This document shows, piece after piece, positions 1 to 8,588 of a DNA stretch of 64,000 nucleotides. Source of the stretch: Williamsia muralis NBRC 105860 (lineage in GTDB: Bacteria; Actinomycetota; Actinomycetes; Mycobacteriales; Mycobacteriaceae); assembly GCF_001598915.1 (NCBI RefSeq), contig NZ_BDAP01000002.1, forward strand, positions 186,001 through 250,000. Direction: 5' to 3'. Made by a program: the position numbers and the translations under genes. Position 1 is the first letter of the stretch. The number at the start of each line of letters is the position of its first letter. Below the pieces are notes generated by a model that saw only the letters and a program-made list of their open reading frames with translations, did no database searches and was not told where the DNA came from.

Positions 1-44
1 GCATGCGTGCGGTGTGGAGCCAGGAAGACCTCCAGCAGGTCTAG
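1..44 (+). CDS. 3' end of an upstream gene (partial)
   Basis: An open frame enters from the left edge and ends at the TAG at 42-44, just 3 nt before the next start codon. Its last residues read MRAVWSQEDLQQV. The tight spacing suggests the gene lies in the same transcript as the following hydrolase. Nothing can be said about function from so little sequence, and the frame could be open by chance. Confidence 0.35.
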   Translation, partial: MRAVWSQEDLQQV

Positions 45-47
45 TCG

Positions 48-1040
48 GTGCCCTACCGAACACTGACGGTCGACGGATTCACGTGGAACCTCGTGGACGA
101 CGGGCACGGTCCTGCCGTGCTGTTGCTCCACGGGTTTCCTGGGCTCGCTTACAGCTGGCGTCACCAGGTTGAGCCCCTGGTGGCGGCCGGCTTCCGTGTC
201 ATCGCGCCGGACATGCCCGGCTACGGGGCCACCGATTCGCCCGGCGGCGTTGCCGAGTACACCTTCGCCGCAATCGCCGATCGTGTGGTCGCGCTGCTCG
301 ACTCTCTTGAGGTTCAACAGGCAATTGTTGTGGGCCACGACTTCGGCGCCCCGACCGCATGGACCGTTGCCCTCGAGCATCGCGAGCGGGTGGCCGGGCT
401 GGTGCTGCTCGCCATGCCTTACGCTCCGGACCGGCTGCCGATCAGGCCGTCCGACGCCTATTCGGCTCTGGCACAGCGCCATTTCTTCCATTTCGAGTAC
501 TTCATGCAGCCAGATCTCGCCGAGGCCGAACTGAACGCGGCACCGCGCGAGTTCCTCATGCGGTTGTTCCACGCCTTGTCGGGGAACTTTCGCTACCTCG
601 ACATCTGGCAGCATCCGAGCCACCGCGGCGGCCGCCGACTGGGGTACCTCGACGTACTGCCGGCAGCACCGCAACTGCCGTGGTCGTGGCTGTCGGAAGG
701 GGACCTCGACGAATACGAGACAGCTTTCCGCAGAACCGGATTCACCGGTGGTCTGAACTGGTACCGCGCCGCGGACCTCAACTGGGAGAGCGCCGTCGAC
801 GGTCGTGTCATTGACGTCCCGGCCTGTTTTCTCGCCGGTGGTGAGGACCCGGTGATCACGATGGCAGGCCGCAAAGCCATCGGCCGGATGCGCGAGACGA
901 TGCCCAGGCTTCAGACAGTCCGCACCTTCGACGGGGCCGGCCACTTCATCCAGATGGAGCGGCCCGATGAGGTGACCGCGGCATTGATCGGCTTCGCGAG
1001 GTCGGTGCAGGACGGTGTTCCGTCTGTGGGCTGCACCTGA
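48..1040 (+). CDS. Alpha/beta-fold hydrolase, epoxide hydrolase/dehalogenase type
   Basis: Cytoplasmic alpha/beta hydrolase of 330 residues, a normal length for epoxide hydrolase or haloalkane dehalogenase relatives. The oxyanion-hole motif LLLHGFPG is near residue 26. The nucleophile elbow VVGHDFGA near residue 94 has Asp as nucleophile, which fits epoxide hydrolases and dehalogenases rather than Ser esterases. The catalytic His sits in DGAGHFIQMERP near residue 300. The start is GTG, with AGG about 8 nt upstream. The substrate is not identifiable. A paralogue with the same architecture lies at 6898-7800. Confidence 0.85.
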   Translation: MPYRTLTVDGFTWNLVDDGHGPAVLLLHGFPGLAYSWRHQVEPLVAAGFRVIAPDMPGYGATDSPGGVAEYTFAAIADRVVALLDSLEVQQAIVVGHDFGAPTAWTVALEHRERVAGLVLLAMPYAPDRLPIRPSDAYSALAQRHFFHFEYFMQPDLAEAELNAAPREFLMRLFHALSGNFRYLDIWQHPSHRGGRRLGYLDVLPAAPQLPWSWLSEGDLDEYETAFRRTGFTGGLNWYRAADLNWESAVDGRVIDVPACFLAGGEDPVITMAGRKAIGRMRETMPRLQTVRTFDGAGHFIQMERPDEVTAALIGFARSVQDGVPSVGCT

Positions 1041-1371
1041 GGGAGTTCTCGAGGTGCTGTGTGAACCAATCCGCTGCATCGTCGGCGACGAACTTCCCAT
1101 GTACACACTCCAGAAGGCGGCGGACATGGCAAGCAGCGTGCGAACGGTCGGTGACGAGGCTCGTTTCTCAGGTGACTCGATGAGGAGTCGGGGCGACGCA
1201 GAGACAGGCGTCAGGAGTATCGAGCTGGTCGGCGACGACGGCACGGTGACCACGCTTCTCCAGCGCGCCGACGGGACCATCGAGATCCACACCGCGGCTA
1301 TGTCGTCGGCCGGGCGCGCGGTTCGGGTGCCGCCGACGGGTTCCGCTGTCGCATACGCCACCAACTCCTGA
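1015..1371 (+). CDS. Small hypothetical protein
   Basis: Open frame of up to 118 residues that overlaps the end of the hydrolase by 26 nt when read from its GTG at 1015. A later ATG at 1100 is an alternative start. The C-terminal half, around VGDDGTVTTLLQRADG, looks like genuine protein with alternating charged and hydrophobic residues. No domain is recognised and no signal peptide or membrane segment is seen. A long frame on the opposite strand is judged a GC-driven shadow. The gene is plausible but unproven. Confidence 0.4.
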   Translation: MFRLWAAPEGVLEVLCEPIRCIVGDELPMYTLQKAADMASSVRTVGDEARFSGDSMRSRGDAETGVRSIELVGDDGTVTTLLQRADGTIEIHTAAMSSAGRAVRVPPTGSAVAYATNS

Positions 1372-1403
1372 TACCCGACAAGGCGGAGATGGTCGCGGTT
1401 GAC

Positions 1404-1895
1404 TCACTCGGAGTCGAGGCTCCGCAGGAGTTTCATGAACGGCAACATCATGTCGTTCAACGTCTCCATGTCGAGATGCTCTGTGAGCAGGGCATCCAGC
1501 TCTGCGTACGACGAGTAGCCCACGGCCAGTAGTCTTTTGCCTTCCTCGGTCACGAAGAGTGTTGCGGTGCGGCCTCTTCCGCCACTCGTTGTCCTCTCCA
1601 CGGCGCCGATCGCCTCCAGCTTGTTCAACGTCGCCTGCATGCTCTGTGGGGTCACAGACGCACGGCGTGCGAGCTCGCTGTAGGAGATCCCTGGCCTTCG
1701 TGTCAGGTGGCCCAGAGCCGACAGGTGGCGAATGGCAATACCTTCGGTCGCCAAGCGGGACTCCACCCGCGCGCGCATCCGGTTGCCCAGGGCAATCAGT
1801 ACGAAGGCTGCACTCGAGGGCGCGATGCCATCCTCGGTGGCGGTCGGAGTCGCCTCGACAGCGCGATCGTCCTCCGGCACGTTGACATTCCTCAC
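1404..1895 (-). CDS. MarR-family transcriptional regulator
   Basis: A 163-residue winged-helix regulator. The DNA-binding region contains YSELARRASVTPQSMQATLNK (recognition helix around residues 75-95) and a wing rich in Gly and Arg (TSGGRGRTATLFVTEEG), the hallmark of MarR proteins. The first 28 residues form an acidic, probably flexible tail. It is divergent from the membrane protein/rhodanese pair starting at 2065, and the shared intergenic region holds a palindrome over a good promoter, so it probably represses that pair and perhaps itself. The ligand is unknown. Confidence 0.85.
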   Translation of the reverse strand: MRNVNVPEDDRAVEATPTATEDGIAPSSAAFVLIALGNRMRARVESRLATEGIAIRHLSALGHLTRRPGISYSELARRASVTPQSMQATLNKLEAIGAVERTTSGGRGRTATLFVTEEGKRLLAVGYSSYAELDALLTEHLDMETLNDMMLPFMKLLRSLDSE

Positions 1896-1968
1896 TCGTC
1901 GATTCCGGCCAACAGTAGACCACCGTGGGGGGTGGGTGCGGCCGGGAATGAGGCGCCGATCAGACGGT

Positions 1969-2009
1969 TTGACATGCGAGCATCCTCAGTTACAGTCTGA
2001 CTGAAACTG
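1969..2009 (+). promoter_or_regulatory. Sigma70-type promoter with overlapping MarR-like operator
   Basis: TTGACA at 1969-1974 and TACAGT at 1991-1996 are separated by 16 nt and point towards the gene starting at 2065. An imperfect palindrome, TTACAGT-CTG-ACTGAAA (1990-2006, six of seven pairs), covers the -10 box and is flanked by CAGTT and AACTG (1987-2009). This is the expected position for repression by the divergent MarR protein. The assignment is by pattern only. Confidence 0.5.
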
Positions 2010-2064
2010 CCGCAACCAATAGGCGTCAAGCATGGACTGCCCCTGTGGCGGGCCGAGGCAAGGG

Positions 2065-2424
2065 GTGAGCGTGGACGTACTTCGTAACGTCGTGATCTGG
2101 ATTCATCTGATCGGGTTCGCCGTGACCTTCGGTGGATGGGCGGCGGAGGCGCTGGCACGCCGTTTCAGGACCACCGCCGCGATGGACTACGGCTTGCTGG
2201 TCTCCTTGATCAGTGGGGTCGTCCTGGCTGCACCCTGGCCTGCCGGTGTGGAGACCAATTGGCCGAAGGTGGGCCTCAAACTGGCCATCCTCATCGTCCT
2301 GGGTGGGGTTCTCGGTGCGGGGAACGCGAAGCAGCGACGCACGGGCCGTCACGTCCCGCGCCCGCTCTTCTATGCCGTCGGGGTGTTGTCCCTCCTGGCC
2401 GCCGGGATCGGCGTCATCTGGTGA
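2065..2424 (+). CDS. Four-helix integral membrane protein
   Basis: Small membrane protein of 119 residues with four predicted transmembrane segments: VVIWIHLIGFAVTFGGW near the N-terminus, a second around YGLLVSLISGVVLA, a third around GLKLAILIVLGGVLGAG and a fourth around LFYAVGVLSLLAAGIGV. I chose the GTG at 2065 because a purine-rich GAGGCAAGG lies just upstream; the frame is open further, to 2032. Its stop overlaps the rhodanese start (GTGA), so the two are translationally coupled. The function is unknown. A role in sulfur or redox chemistry is suggested only by the rhodanese partner. Confidence 0.75.
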   Translation: MSVDVLRNVVIWIHLIGFAVTFGGWAAEALARRFRTTAAMDYGLLVSLISGVVLAAPWPAGVETNWPKVGLKLAILIVLGGVLGAGNAKQRRTGRHVPRPLFYAVGVLSLLAAGIGVIW

Positions 2425-2765
2425 GCTTTCGCCACTACCTGCGTCAAGCACCGAAGGTTTCAGCCCGAGAGGCAATCGACCTCGCACAGGGTGGCGCGTT
2501 GGTTGTGGATGTCCGACGGCGGTTCGAGTGGAACAGGACCCACATCCCGGGTGCGGTCCACATCCCTCTCGAAGACCTGGAGCGCCGCTCCGACGAGTTG
2601 CCGGACGACCGATTGCTGCTGACCTTCTGCACAGGCGGGCTGCGGTCCTCCGCCGCCGCAAACCTGCTCAAAGACTGGGGATGGGAAGCCCGGAACATCA
2701 GCAAGGGATTGATCGATTGGCGAGCTGCCGGAGGGCCGCTGATCGGTGGACCTCCGGCCGAGTGA
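2421..2765 (+). CDS. Single-domain rhodanese-like protein
   Basis: A 114-residue single rhodanese domain. The conserved DVRRRFEWNRTHIPGAVHIP segment is followed by the active-site loop FCTGGLRSS, whose Cys would carry the persulfide, so it can act as a sulfurtransferase or sulfane-sulfur carrier. The frame is open upstream, but the GTG at 2421 overlaps the TGA of the membrane protein (GTGA) and removes a long out-of-family extension. It is probably co-regulated with that protein under the MarR-type operator. Confidence 0.85.
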   Translation: MSFRHYLRQAPKVSAREAIDLAQGGALVVDVRRRFEWNRTHIPGAVHIPLEDLERRSDELPDDRLLLTFCTGGLRSSAAANLLKDWGWEARNISKGLIDWRAAGGPLIGGPPAE

Positions 2766-3048
2766 CGTCCCGCGTCGACATCGGCAATCGCCGCAAGCGC
2801 CGCGCGCCACGCGGCTGCGAGTAGTCGTCCGAGCACCGGGCGCGACGATCTATGTGATGGATCAATCGACGGATCAAACCGGGGGGTGATCGTGCAGGTC
2901 GCCGCCTGTTCTCCCGGCAGTTCCGCTCATGTGTGATCTAAATCTCGCATCGAACCGAAGTTTGCGGTATCAAGAATCGATGGCCCGACGCAGAAACCGT
3001 CGGACAACCGGGGATTCTTCTTACGTCGATCGGGGAGGTGTGTTTGCG

Positions 3049-3276
3049 ATGTCGCTGAAACCACAGCAGCAGCAAATGGTGGAGTTCGAGTCGCACTGGT
3101 ACCAGTTCGGCGGTGGCCCGTCCGATCAGATCCGTGAGCGGTTCGGCATGCCCGTCCGTGACTTCTTCGCCGAATTGAACAACATCGTCGACGAAGAACC
3201 GCCGACGTCGCTCAATCCGCACGATGTCGAACGGATGCGCGGAGTGATCCGGCGCCGGCTCTGGCTCGCCAGCTGA
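3049..3276 (+). CDS. DUF3263 family protein
   Basis: Short protein of 75 residues with the pattern of actinobacterial DUF3263 proteins: an N-terminal helix (MVEFESHWYQFGG), a likely helix-turn-helix around QIRERFGMPVRDFFAELNNI and a basic C-terminal end. The family is thought to include small DNA-binding proteins, but no function is proven. The ATG at 3049 follows GGGGAGGTG. Upstream Met codons in the same frame would add low-complexity basic sequence. The roughly 280 nt before it hold no convincing gene. Confidence 0.7.
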   Translation: MSLKPQQQQMVEFESHWYQFGGGPSDQIRERFGMPVRDFFAELNNIVDEEPPTSLNPHDVERMRGVIRRRLWLAS

Positions 3277-3285
3277 CCGAACCGG

Positions 3286-4170
3286 TTACTTCTTCTTGGT
3301 CCCCGGGAGGATTCCCGCGTCGATCACCGATTTGACGAACGGCTTTGTCGCCGTGAGCAATTGCTCGGTGTCGTCGTCTGTACACCAGGCAGCTGCCGCT
3401 GCATCGTCGGTGAGTTCCTCGATGTGGTTGTAGAGTTCGGCGCCGGCTGCAGTGAGGATCTCGCCCGACTCCGCCTGATCGATCAACCCGCGCGCCCGCA
3501 GATTGTCCGCGGCCGCACTCCAGTCGTCCTCGGACCAGCCGCGGGTCACCATCACCAGCTTCTTACCGAGCAGACGGCGCCGCACCGTGGGGTCGGGATG
3601 CTGTGCCTCGTGAAGCACCAGCGCTTCGAGCCGGTCGAGGCCCGCGGTGACCAACGCGGCGATGTGGGCGTCACCCCGCCACTCGCGGACGATTGCGATG
3701 GAATGCCACAGCCGAACGTGCGGTTGTGTCGGGGGCTGCGAGTTGGCCCATGCCGCCGCGAGCGTGCGCCCGCCCATGGGCAGGTCTGCAGCCTTCTGGG
3801 CGTAGCGATCCGCCAACTCGTCGAGCACGGGATTCCCGATGTGGTCGCCGAGCGCACGGCCCAACGTCTCGTCGAGCATCTGGTACCGGCGGTCGTTCAC
3901 CACGTCCAGGCCCACGGCTTTGGCGGCATCCCACCCGGGACCGACCACCGCGGGGCTGAAGTTGAAGAACGCCGCAGCGACAACCGAGGCGTCACATGGC
4001 CCCAGCGGAGCGCCCCGAGCGCCCACGTACCAGCCGTGGAAGTCCAGTCCGGTGTCGGCGCAAGCGGCTTTGATGTCGGGGCTGAAGTAGGCGACAACGT
4101 GAAACGGTTCGAGGGTCTCGTACGCCGCCCGAGCAAGTGCCCGATCGGATTCTGAATACTTCAACGTCAT
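3286..4170 (-). CDS. SCO6745-family protein (helix-turn-helix-like, unknown function)
   Basis: A 294-residue soluble protein resembling the actinobacterial SCO6745 family, recognised by the N-terminal LEPFHVVAYFSPDIKAA and FHGWYVGARGAPLG blocks. The C-terminal half (VMVTRGWSEDDW, LRARGLIDQAESGEILTAAG) looks like a degenerate winged helix, and some databases group these proteins near MarR. The chosen ATG has GGGGAGA just upstream; the open frame extends 15 codons further. The C-terminus is lysine-rich (GTKKK). The role is not established. It is convergent with the DUF3263 gene, with only 9 nt between the stops. Confidence 0.7.
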   Translation of the reverse strand: MTLKYSESDRALARAAYETLEPFHVVAYFSPDIKAACADTGLDFHGWYVGARGAPLGPCDASVVAAAFFNFSPAVVGPGWDAAKAVGLDVVNDRRYQMLDETLGRALGDHIGNPVLDELADRYAQKAADLPMGGRTLAAAWANSQPPTQPHVRLWHSIAIVREWRGDAHIAALVTAGLDRLEALVLHEAQHPDPTVRRRLLGKKLVMVTRGWSEDDWSAAADNLRARGLIDQAESGEILTAAGAELYNHIEELTDDAAAAAWCTDDDTEQLLTATKPFVKSVIDAGILPGTKKK

Positions 4171-4279
4171 GTTCTCCCCAACTGCCGATTGCGCTGTCTG
4201 CCCGATGACCCTCACCCTACGGTTCGAGAATCCGGCCGAGGGCCGTTGACACCGAACTCGAGGTCATCGGTCATCTCTC

Positions 4280-4663
4280 TTACACGGCGCCGGCGACTCC
4301 GATCAGACTTCCCTCCGGATCGGTGAAGTGCCCCACCACAAGTCCGTTCGGTGCAGTCACGGGTCCCAACACCCGTATGCCGCCGAGACTTTCGGCCTGG
4401 CGCAGGGCTTCTTCGACATCGGGAACGCCGACGTAGAAGATCGCATGGCTGCCCCGCCCGCTACCACCGCCGACACCGCCGCGGATCCCGGTGCCGTCAG
4501 GTGTTGCTATGAGGTCGAGGAATCCGTAGCTGTCCGGTTCCGAGATCTCCGCAGCCACGGTGGACGGCGGATCGAACTCCCAACCGAACAAGGCGCTGTA
4601 GTAGCCGCGGAGGTTGTCCGGGTTGCTGCCGATGATCTCGAAATGAACTACTGGCTGCGCCAT
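4280..4663 (-). CDS. VOC/glyoxalase-superfamily protein
   Basis: A 127-residue vicinal-oxygen-chelate protein with the two-repeat fold. The N-terminal unit begins PVVHFEIIGSNPDNLRGYY and includes the FGWEF motif. The second repeat contains HAIFYVGVPDVEEALRQAE and ends with FTDPEGSLIGVAG, the usual C-terminal strand. The ATG at 4663 has GGAAAAG upstream and gives the standard family N-terminus; an upstream in-frame extension is discarded. Such proteins include dioxygenases, glyoxalases and resistance proteins, and no specific substrate can be assigned. Confidence 0.85.
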   Translation of the reverse strand: MAQPVVHFEIIGSNPDNLRGYYSALFGWEFDPPSTVAAEISEPDSYGFLDLIATPDGTGIRGGVGGGSGRGSHAIFYVGVPDVEEALRQAESLGGIRVLGPVTAPNGLVVGHFTDPEGSLIGVAGAV

Positions 4664-4769
4664 GTCCGCATCTTTTCCGTTGTCGGGATGTGTTGCCCCA
4701 CTGGCGGGAGCCACAGCTGTACTGACTCGGAAAGTGCCGCCGGATCATCGGCGACCAAGCGGATGTCAG

Positions 4770-5447
4770 TCAGCGACGGCCTGTCGGTTTGAGCACCACC
4801 TCATGGGGATGGGCGTCGGCCGGCGTGTGGATGGCTGCCACCACCGCCGACGCCACCGTGTCGGGCAGCAAAAACTGGGTGGCGTCGTACTCGCCGCCCT
4901 CCATCGCCACCAACTCCTGCTGCATGTCGGTGTCGATGCGCCCGGGAAAGATCGACGTGACCCGCAACGATGGTTCCTCGGCCCGAACAACATCGGCCAG
5001 CGCGCGTAGGCCGAACTTGCTCGCGGCGTAGACGCCCCACCCCGGATTGGCGTGTCGGCCGGCACCCGAGTTGATGAACACCACGTGCCCCCGCGCGGCA
5101 CGGAGTGCGGGCAGCAGGAGGCGGGTCAACTCGGCAGCGGCGATCAGGTTGACCTCGAGCACGCGTCGCCATTCATCGGCCGGGGTGTCTTCGATCGAAC
5201 CCCAGCTGATTACGCCGGCGTTGTGCACCAGGACGTCGAGTTCGCTGATCGCCTCGGTGGCGGCCGCGAGCTCGTCGGCGTCGGTGAGTTCGACAGGCCA
5301 GGTGGTCACCCCGTCGAGTTGCAATGCGATGTTGTCCAATTCGGTCGACGGTCGACCGCCGAGCAACAGGTCGTGAGTGGGCGCGAGCAGACGGGCGATG
5401 GAAGCGCCCAGACCACGGCTGGCCCCGGTGATCAACGCGGTTGGCAT
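4770..5447 (-). CDS. Short-chain dehydrogenase/reductase
   Basis: An SDR of 225 residues. The NAD(P)-binding motif TGASRGLG begins near residue 7, the structural motif is VHNAGV, and the catalytic motif is YAASKFG (Tyr and Lys four residues apart) with Ser in INSGAGR. The C-terminal part is short, so this is a compact classical SDR. The start at 5447 gives the normal MPTALITGASRG opening; upstream in-frame codons are not family-like. It diverges from the glucosylglycerate hydrolase gene with an 82-nt gap. The substrate is unknown. Confidence 0.85.
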   Translation of the reverse strand: MPTALITGASRGLGASIARLLAPTHDLLLGGRPSTELDNIALQLDGVTTWPVELTDADELAAATEAISELDVLVHNAGVISWGSIEDTPADEWRRVLEVNLIAAAELTRLLLPALRAARGHVVFINSGAGRHANPGWGVYAASKFGLRALADVVRAEEPSLRVTSIFPGRIDTDMQQELVAMEGGEYDATQFLLPDTVASAVVAAIHTPADAHPHEVVLKPTGRR

Positions 5448-5529
5448 GGTCGCCACCCTAGTCAGCACCCTGGGCTGCCAGAGGGTCTGGACAGCGAGAT
5501 GGGCACGATCGCGCCCGTGGGGCCAGAAT

Positions 5530-6876
5530 GTGACCGTGGGATACGTCGGCTTCACCAACACGCAACTGTCGGCGCGCGCCGCCTACCTGCTGCGTGGCAA
5601 TGATCTGGGCACCATGACCAGTGCGGCGCCGCGTCTGTACCCGCACATGTGGAGCTGGGATGCGGCTTTCGTCACGGTCGGCCTCGCGCCGCTGAGTGTG
5701 GAACGAGCGGTGGTCGAGATGGACACCCTGCTCTCGGCGCAGTGGGGCAACGGCATGATCCCGCACATCGTCTTCGCGAACGGCCGCGACGGGTACTTCC
5801 CGGGTCCGGCGCGATGGGAGTGTTCACAGCTCGCGTTCAACGCACCGCGGGCGCCGCACACCTCGGGCATCACCCAGCCGCCCGTCCACGCCATTGCGGT
5901 GCAACGCATCCTCGACCATTCCCGCCGTCAGGGCCGCACCACACGCTCGGTCGCCGAGGAGTTCCTCGACCGCAGATGGGGCGACCTCGTCCGGTGGCAC
6001 AGATGGCTTGCGCATGCCCGGGATCCGCAGGGCCGCGGTCGCATCACGCTGTACCACGGCTGGGAATCAGGGATGGACAACTCGCCCCGCTGGGATGCCG
6101 CCTACGAGAACGTGAAGCCGGGGGCCGATCTGCCGCCGTACACCCGTGCCGACCTCTCACACGGCGCCGACGCCTCGATGCGCCCATCCGACGTCGAGTA
6201 CGACCGCTATCTGTGGCTGGTCCACGAGATGAAGATGGCGAACTACGACGATGCGGTGCTGCCCGAGGTGATGAGCTTCGCCATCGAAGACGTTTTCGTC
6301 AGCGCGATCTTCGCGGTGGCGTGTGACGTGCTCGCGACGATCGGCGAGGACTATTCGAAACCTCGCTCGGATGTCCGTGACCTGCGGGCCTGGGCGGATC
6401 GATACCGTGCCGGCGTCGCGGCGGCGACCTCGGAACGCAACGGGGCCGCTCGCGACTTCGATCTGCGTGCGGGCCGCTGGATCAACACCGAGACCATCGC
6501 GATGTTTGCACCGCTGTTGTGTGGTGGCCTGCCGCGCGACCGTGAGCGTGCACTGCTCAAGCTCTTCGAAGGTCCTCGCTTCTGCGGTCACCCCGACCTC
6601 AAGTACGCGGTCCCGCCGTCGACCTCACCGATCTCGGCGGACTTCAAATCGCGAGAGTATTGGCGCGGGCCGGTATGGCCGGTGATGACCTGGCTGTTCT
6701 CGTGGGCATTCGCCCGTCGCGGTTGGACGGAACGTTCGGCGCGGCTGCGTGAAGAAGGGCTGAGGCAGGCGCAAGACGGGTCGTTCGCCGAATATTATGA
6801 GCCGTTCACCGGAGAGCCGCTGGGTAGCATGCAGCAATCCTGGACCGCTGCAGCCGTTTTGGACTGGCTGGACTAG
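5530..6876 (+). CDS. ggh: Glucosylglycerate hydrolase (GH63)
   Basis: A 448-residue GH63 enzyme that closely follows mycobacterial glucosylglycerate hydrolase, which releases glucose and glycerate from glucosylglycerate, an osmolyte made under nitrogen limitation and a precursor of methylglucose lipopolysaccharides. Signature blocks are PHMWSWDAAFVTVGL (about 38-52), GNGMIPHIVFANG, HGWESGMDNSPRWD (176-189) and FAEYYEPFTGEPLGSMQQSW near the C-terminus. By comparison with the studied enzyme, Asp183 and Glu421 are the likely catalytic acid and base (inference from position). The GTG at 5530 matches the family length of about 446 residues; the frame is open upstream to 5377. Confidence 0.9.
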   Translation: MTVGYVGFTNTQLSARAAYLLRGNDLGTMTSAAPRLYPHMWSWDAAFVTVGLAPLSVERAVVEMDTLLSAQWGNGMIPHIVFANGRDGYFPGPARWECSQLAFNAPRAPHTSGITQPPVHAIAVQRILDHSRRQGRTTRSVAEEFLDRRWGDLVRWHRWLAHARDPQGRGRITLYHGWESGMDNSPRWDAAYENVKPGADLPPYTRADLSHGADASMRPSDVEYDRYLWLVHEMKMANYDDAVLPEVMSFAIEDVFVSAIFAVACDVLATIGEDYSKPRSDVRDLRAWADRYRAGVAAATSERNGAARDFDLRAGRWINTETIAMFAPLLCGGLPRDRERALLKLFEGPRFCGHPDLKYAVPPSTSPISADFKSREYWRGPVWPVMTWLFSWAFARRGWTERSARLREEGLRQAQDGSFAEYYEPFTGEPLGSMQQSWTAAAVLDWLD

Positions 6877-6897
6877 CCGACCTGATTGGATCAGCAC

Positions 6898-7800
6898 ATG
6901 CATGAGCCACCCGCCGGAGCCGAGTCGATCTCACTGACGTTGCCGACCGTGGATCTGCAGGCGTTCGCCTGGGGACCGGCAGACGGAACACTGGCGCTGT
7001 GCCTACACGGGTTCCCTGATACCGCGTACACGTGGCGGCACCTCGGACCGCGACTGGCCGAGCAGGGCTACCGGGTGATCGCTCCGTTCGGCAGGGGATA
7101 CGCGCCGTCCGGGCTCGCCCGCGACGGCGATTACCACGTGGGCGCACTGATGTACGACGCCGTGGAGATCCACCGATGCCTGGGCGCCGATGATCAGGCC
7201 GTGGTGGTCGGACACGACTGGGGTGCACTCACCTCGAATGGGCTGGCGGCCTTCGAAGGCTCGCCGTTCCGCACCGTGGTGTCGATGGCGGTACCTCCGA
7301 TCGGGGCATTCACCCAGGTGCGTTCCGATCCCGCAGCGATGGCGAAATTGTATGCACGGCAAGCCTTTCTGAGCTGGTACACCATGTTCGTCCAGCTGCC
7401 GCGCCTGTCTGAGTGGACATTGGACAAGCTCATCCCTCTGCTCTGGCGGAGATGGTCACCGGGATTCGACGCCACCGAAGACCTGCGGTACGTCTTCGAC
7501 TCGTTGCCCACCGCAGCGCATCGCACCGCGGTCTTGGCGTACTACCGGGCCACGCTGCGACCCACCCGGCCTGCGGAGCGATACCGGTCGATGCAGAGGG
7601 CGATGACAGGCGAAGCCCGCACACCCACCCTCTACCTGCACGGTGCCGACGACGGATGTATGCAGGCCGGCTTCGCCGAACGGGCGGGTGCGGTGTTGCC
7701 CGCCGGCAGCGACGTCCGCGTTGTCGAGGCCGCCGGGCATTTCCTGCATCTCGAACAACCCGAGGTGGTCGGCGACCTGATCATCGAGTTCCTGGCGTGA
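6898..7800 (+). CDS. Alpha/beta hydrolase, epoxide hydrolase-like
   Basis: A 300-residue alpha/beta hydrolase with the oxyanion motif CLHGFPDTAYTWRHL, nucleophile elbow VVVGHDWGA (Asp) and catalytic His in EAAGHFLHLEQPE. A cap-domain insertion lies between about residues 150 and 230. It starts 21 nt after the glucosylglycerate hydrolase stop; the ATG at 6898 is preferred over a TTG 12 nt upstream. The Asp nucleophile suggests epoxide hydrolase or dehalogenase chemistry; the substrate is unknown. The TetR gene 65 nt downstream may control it. Confidence 0.85.
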   Translation: MHEPPAGAESISLTLPTVDLQAFAWGPADGTLALCLHGFPDTAYTWRHLGPRLAEQGYRVIAPFGRGYAPSGLARDGDYHVGALMYDAVEIHRCLGADDQAVVVGHDWGALTSNGLAAFEGSPFRTVVSMAVPPIGAFTQVRSDPAAMAKLYARQAFLSWYTMFVQLPRLSEWTLDKLIPLLWRRWSPGFDATEDLRYVFDSLPTAAHRTAVLAYYRATLRPTRPAERYRSMQRAMTGEARTPTLYLHGADDGCMQAGFAERAGAVLPAGSDVRVVEAAGHFLHLEQPEVVGDLIIEFLA

Positions 7801-7865
7801 CGCCGTAACTGCAAAAACAGTCCGTTCGCCATTGTTCCGGCCGTGACCCGGATCTAAACTGCTCG

Positions 7866-8495
7866 GTGATGAGCACCTCAACCCGGAGGACGCGCGCAGA
7901 GAGTCGCGTGGACAAGTTCGGCGAACGGCAGCGAGAGCTTGCCCGGTCGGCGCTGGCCACTCTGGCGGAACGGGGTTATGCGAACACCAGTCTTCGCGAC
8001 ATCGCCAGCAACTCCGACTTCACCCACGGGGTGCTCCACTACTACTTCGCCGACAAGAACGAACTCATCATCTTCGGAGTCCGCGAGTACAAAGCCGAAT
8101 GTGTCACCCGGTACGACGCCGCTATCGACGGCTCCGAAAACGTCGATGACCTCGCCAAACGATTCTCGGCCGCCATGGCGACGAGCCTGACGGACGAGGC
8201 TCCGATGCACCGTCTCTGGTACGACATGCGTGCTCAGAGCTATTTCGACGAGGTCTTCCGGCCCGCCGTCGGCGAGATCGAACAGGGTCTGGAAGCGATG
8301 ATCTGGCGAATGGTCACACGCCATTCCGAGTTCACCGGTCGACCCCCGGTGTTGAGTCCGCCGGTGGCCTACGCGATCTTCGACGGCCTGTTCCAGCAAG
8401 CACTCTTCCGGTGGTTCACCGGTGACGAGGGTTCCGCCGAGGCGCTGGCCGCGCAGGTCGCCGCCATCATCGCAGCGATGACAGCCAAACCCTGA
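7866..8495 (+). CDS. TetR-family transcriptional regulator
   Basis: A 209-residue TetR protein. The helix-turn-helix spans about residues 25-70 and includes ARSALATLAERGYANTSLRD and THGVLHYYFADKNELI, the second being the typical TetR recognition region. The ligand-binding domain has aromatic-rich helices (YDMRAQSYFDEVFRP, FDGLFQQALFRWF). Adjacent GTG and ATG codons at 7866 and 7869 could each initiate. It follows the hydrolase on the same strand and probably regulates that unit. A hairpin downstream separates it from the convergent PhoX gene. Confidence 0.85.
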   Translation: MMSTSTRRTRAESRVDKFGERQRELARSALATLAERGYANTSLRDIASNSDFTHGVLHYYFADKNELIIFGVREYKAECVTRYDAAIDGSENVDDLAKRFSAAMATSLTDEAPMHRLWYDMRAQSYFDEVFRPAVGEIEQGLEAMIWRMVTRHSEFTGRPPVLSPPVAYAIFDGLFQQALFRWFTGDEGSAEALAAQVAAIIAAMTAKP

Positions 8496-8510
8496 CCTCA
8501 CAGACAGATC

Positions 8511-8570
8511 CGCTCCACTTACGCGCGTTCGCGCCCGTTACAACGGGAGCAGACGTCGGTAAGCGGAGCG
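8511..8570. terminator. Nested inverted repeat between convergent genes
   Basis: CGCTCCACTTA (8511-8521) pairs with TAAGCGGAGCG (8560-8570) with one mismatch. Inside the loop a second hairpin, CCCGT-TACA-ACGGG, spans 8534-8547. It lies between the convergent TetR and PhoX genes and could act as a bidirectional terminator. There is no T tract, so rho-independent strength is uncertain. Confidence 0.5.
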
Positions 8571-8588
8571 AATCCGGCAGGGAGCGGG

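Noticed and set aside
1168-1923. A 251-codon minus-strand frame overlapping the MarR gene and the small plus-strand ORF
   Set aside because: The composition is Arg-rich and typical of shadow frames, and the MarR gene in another frame is clear.
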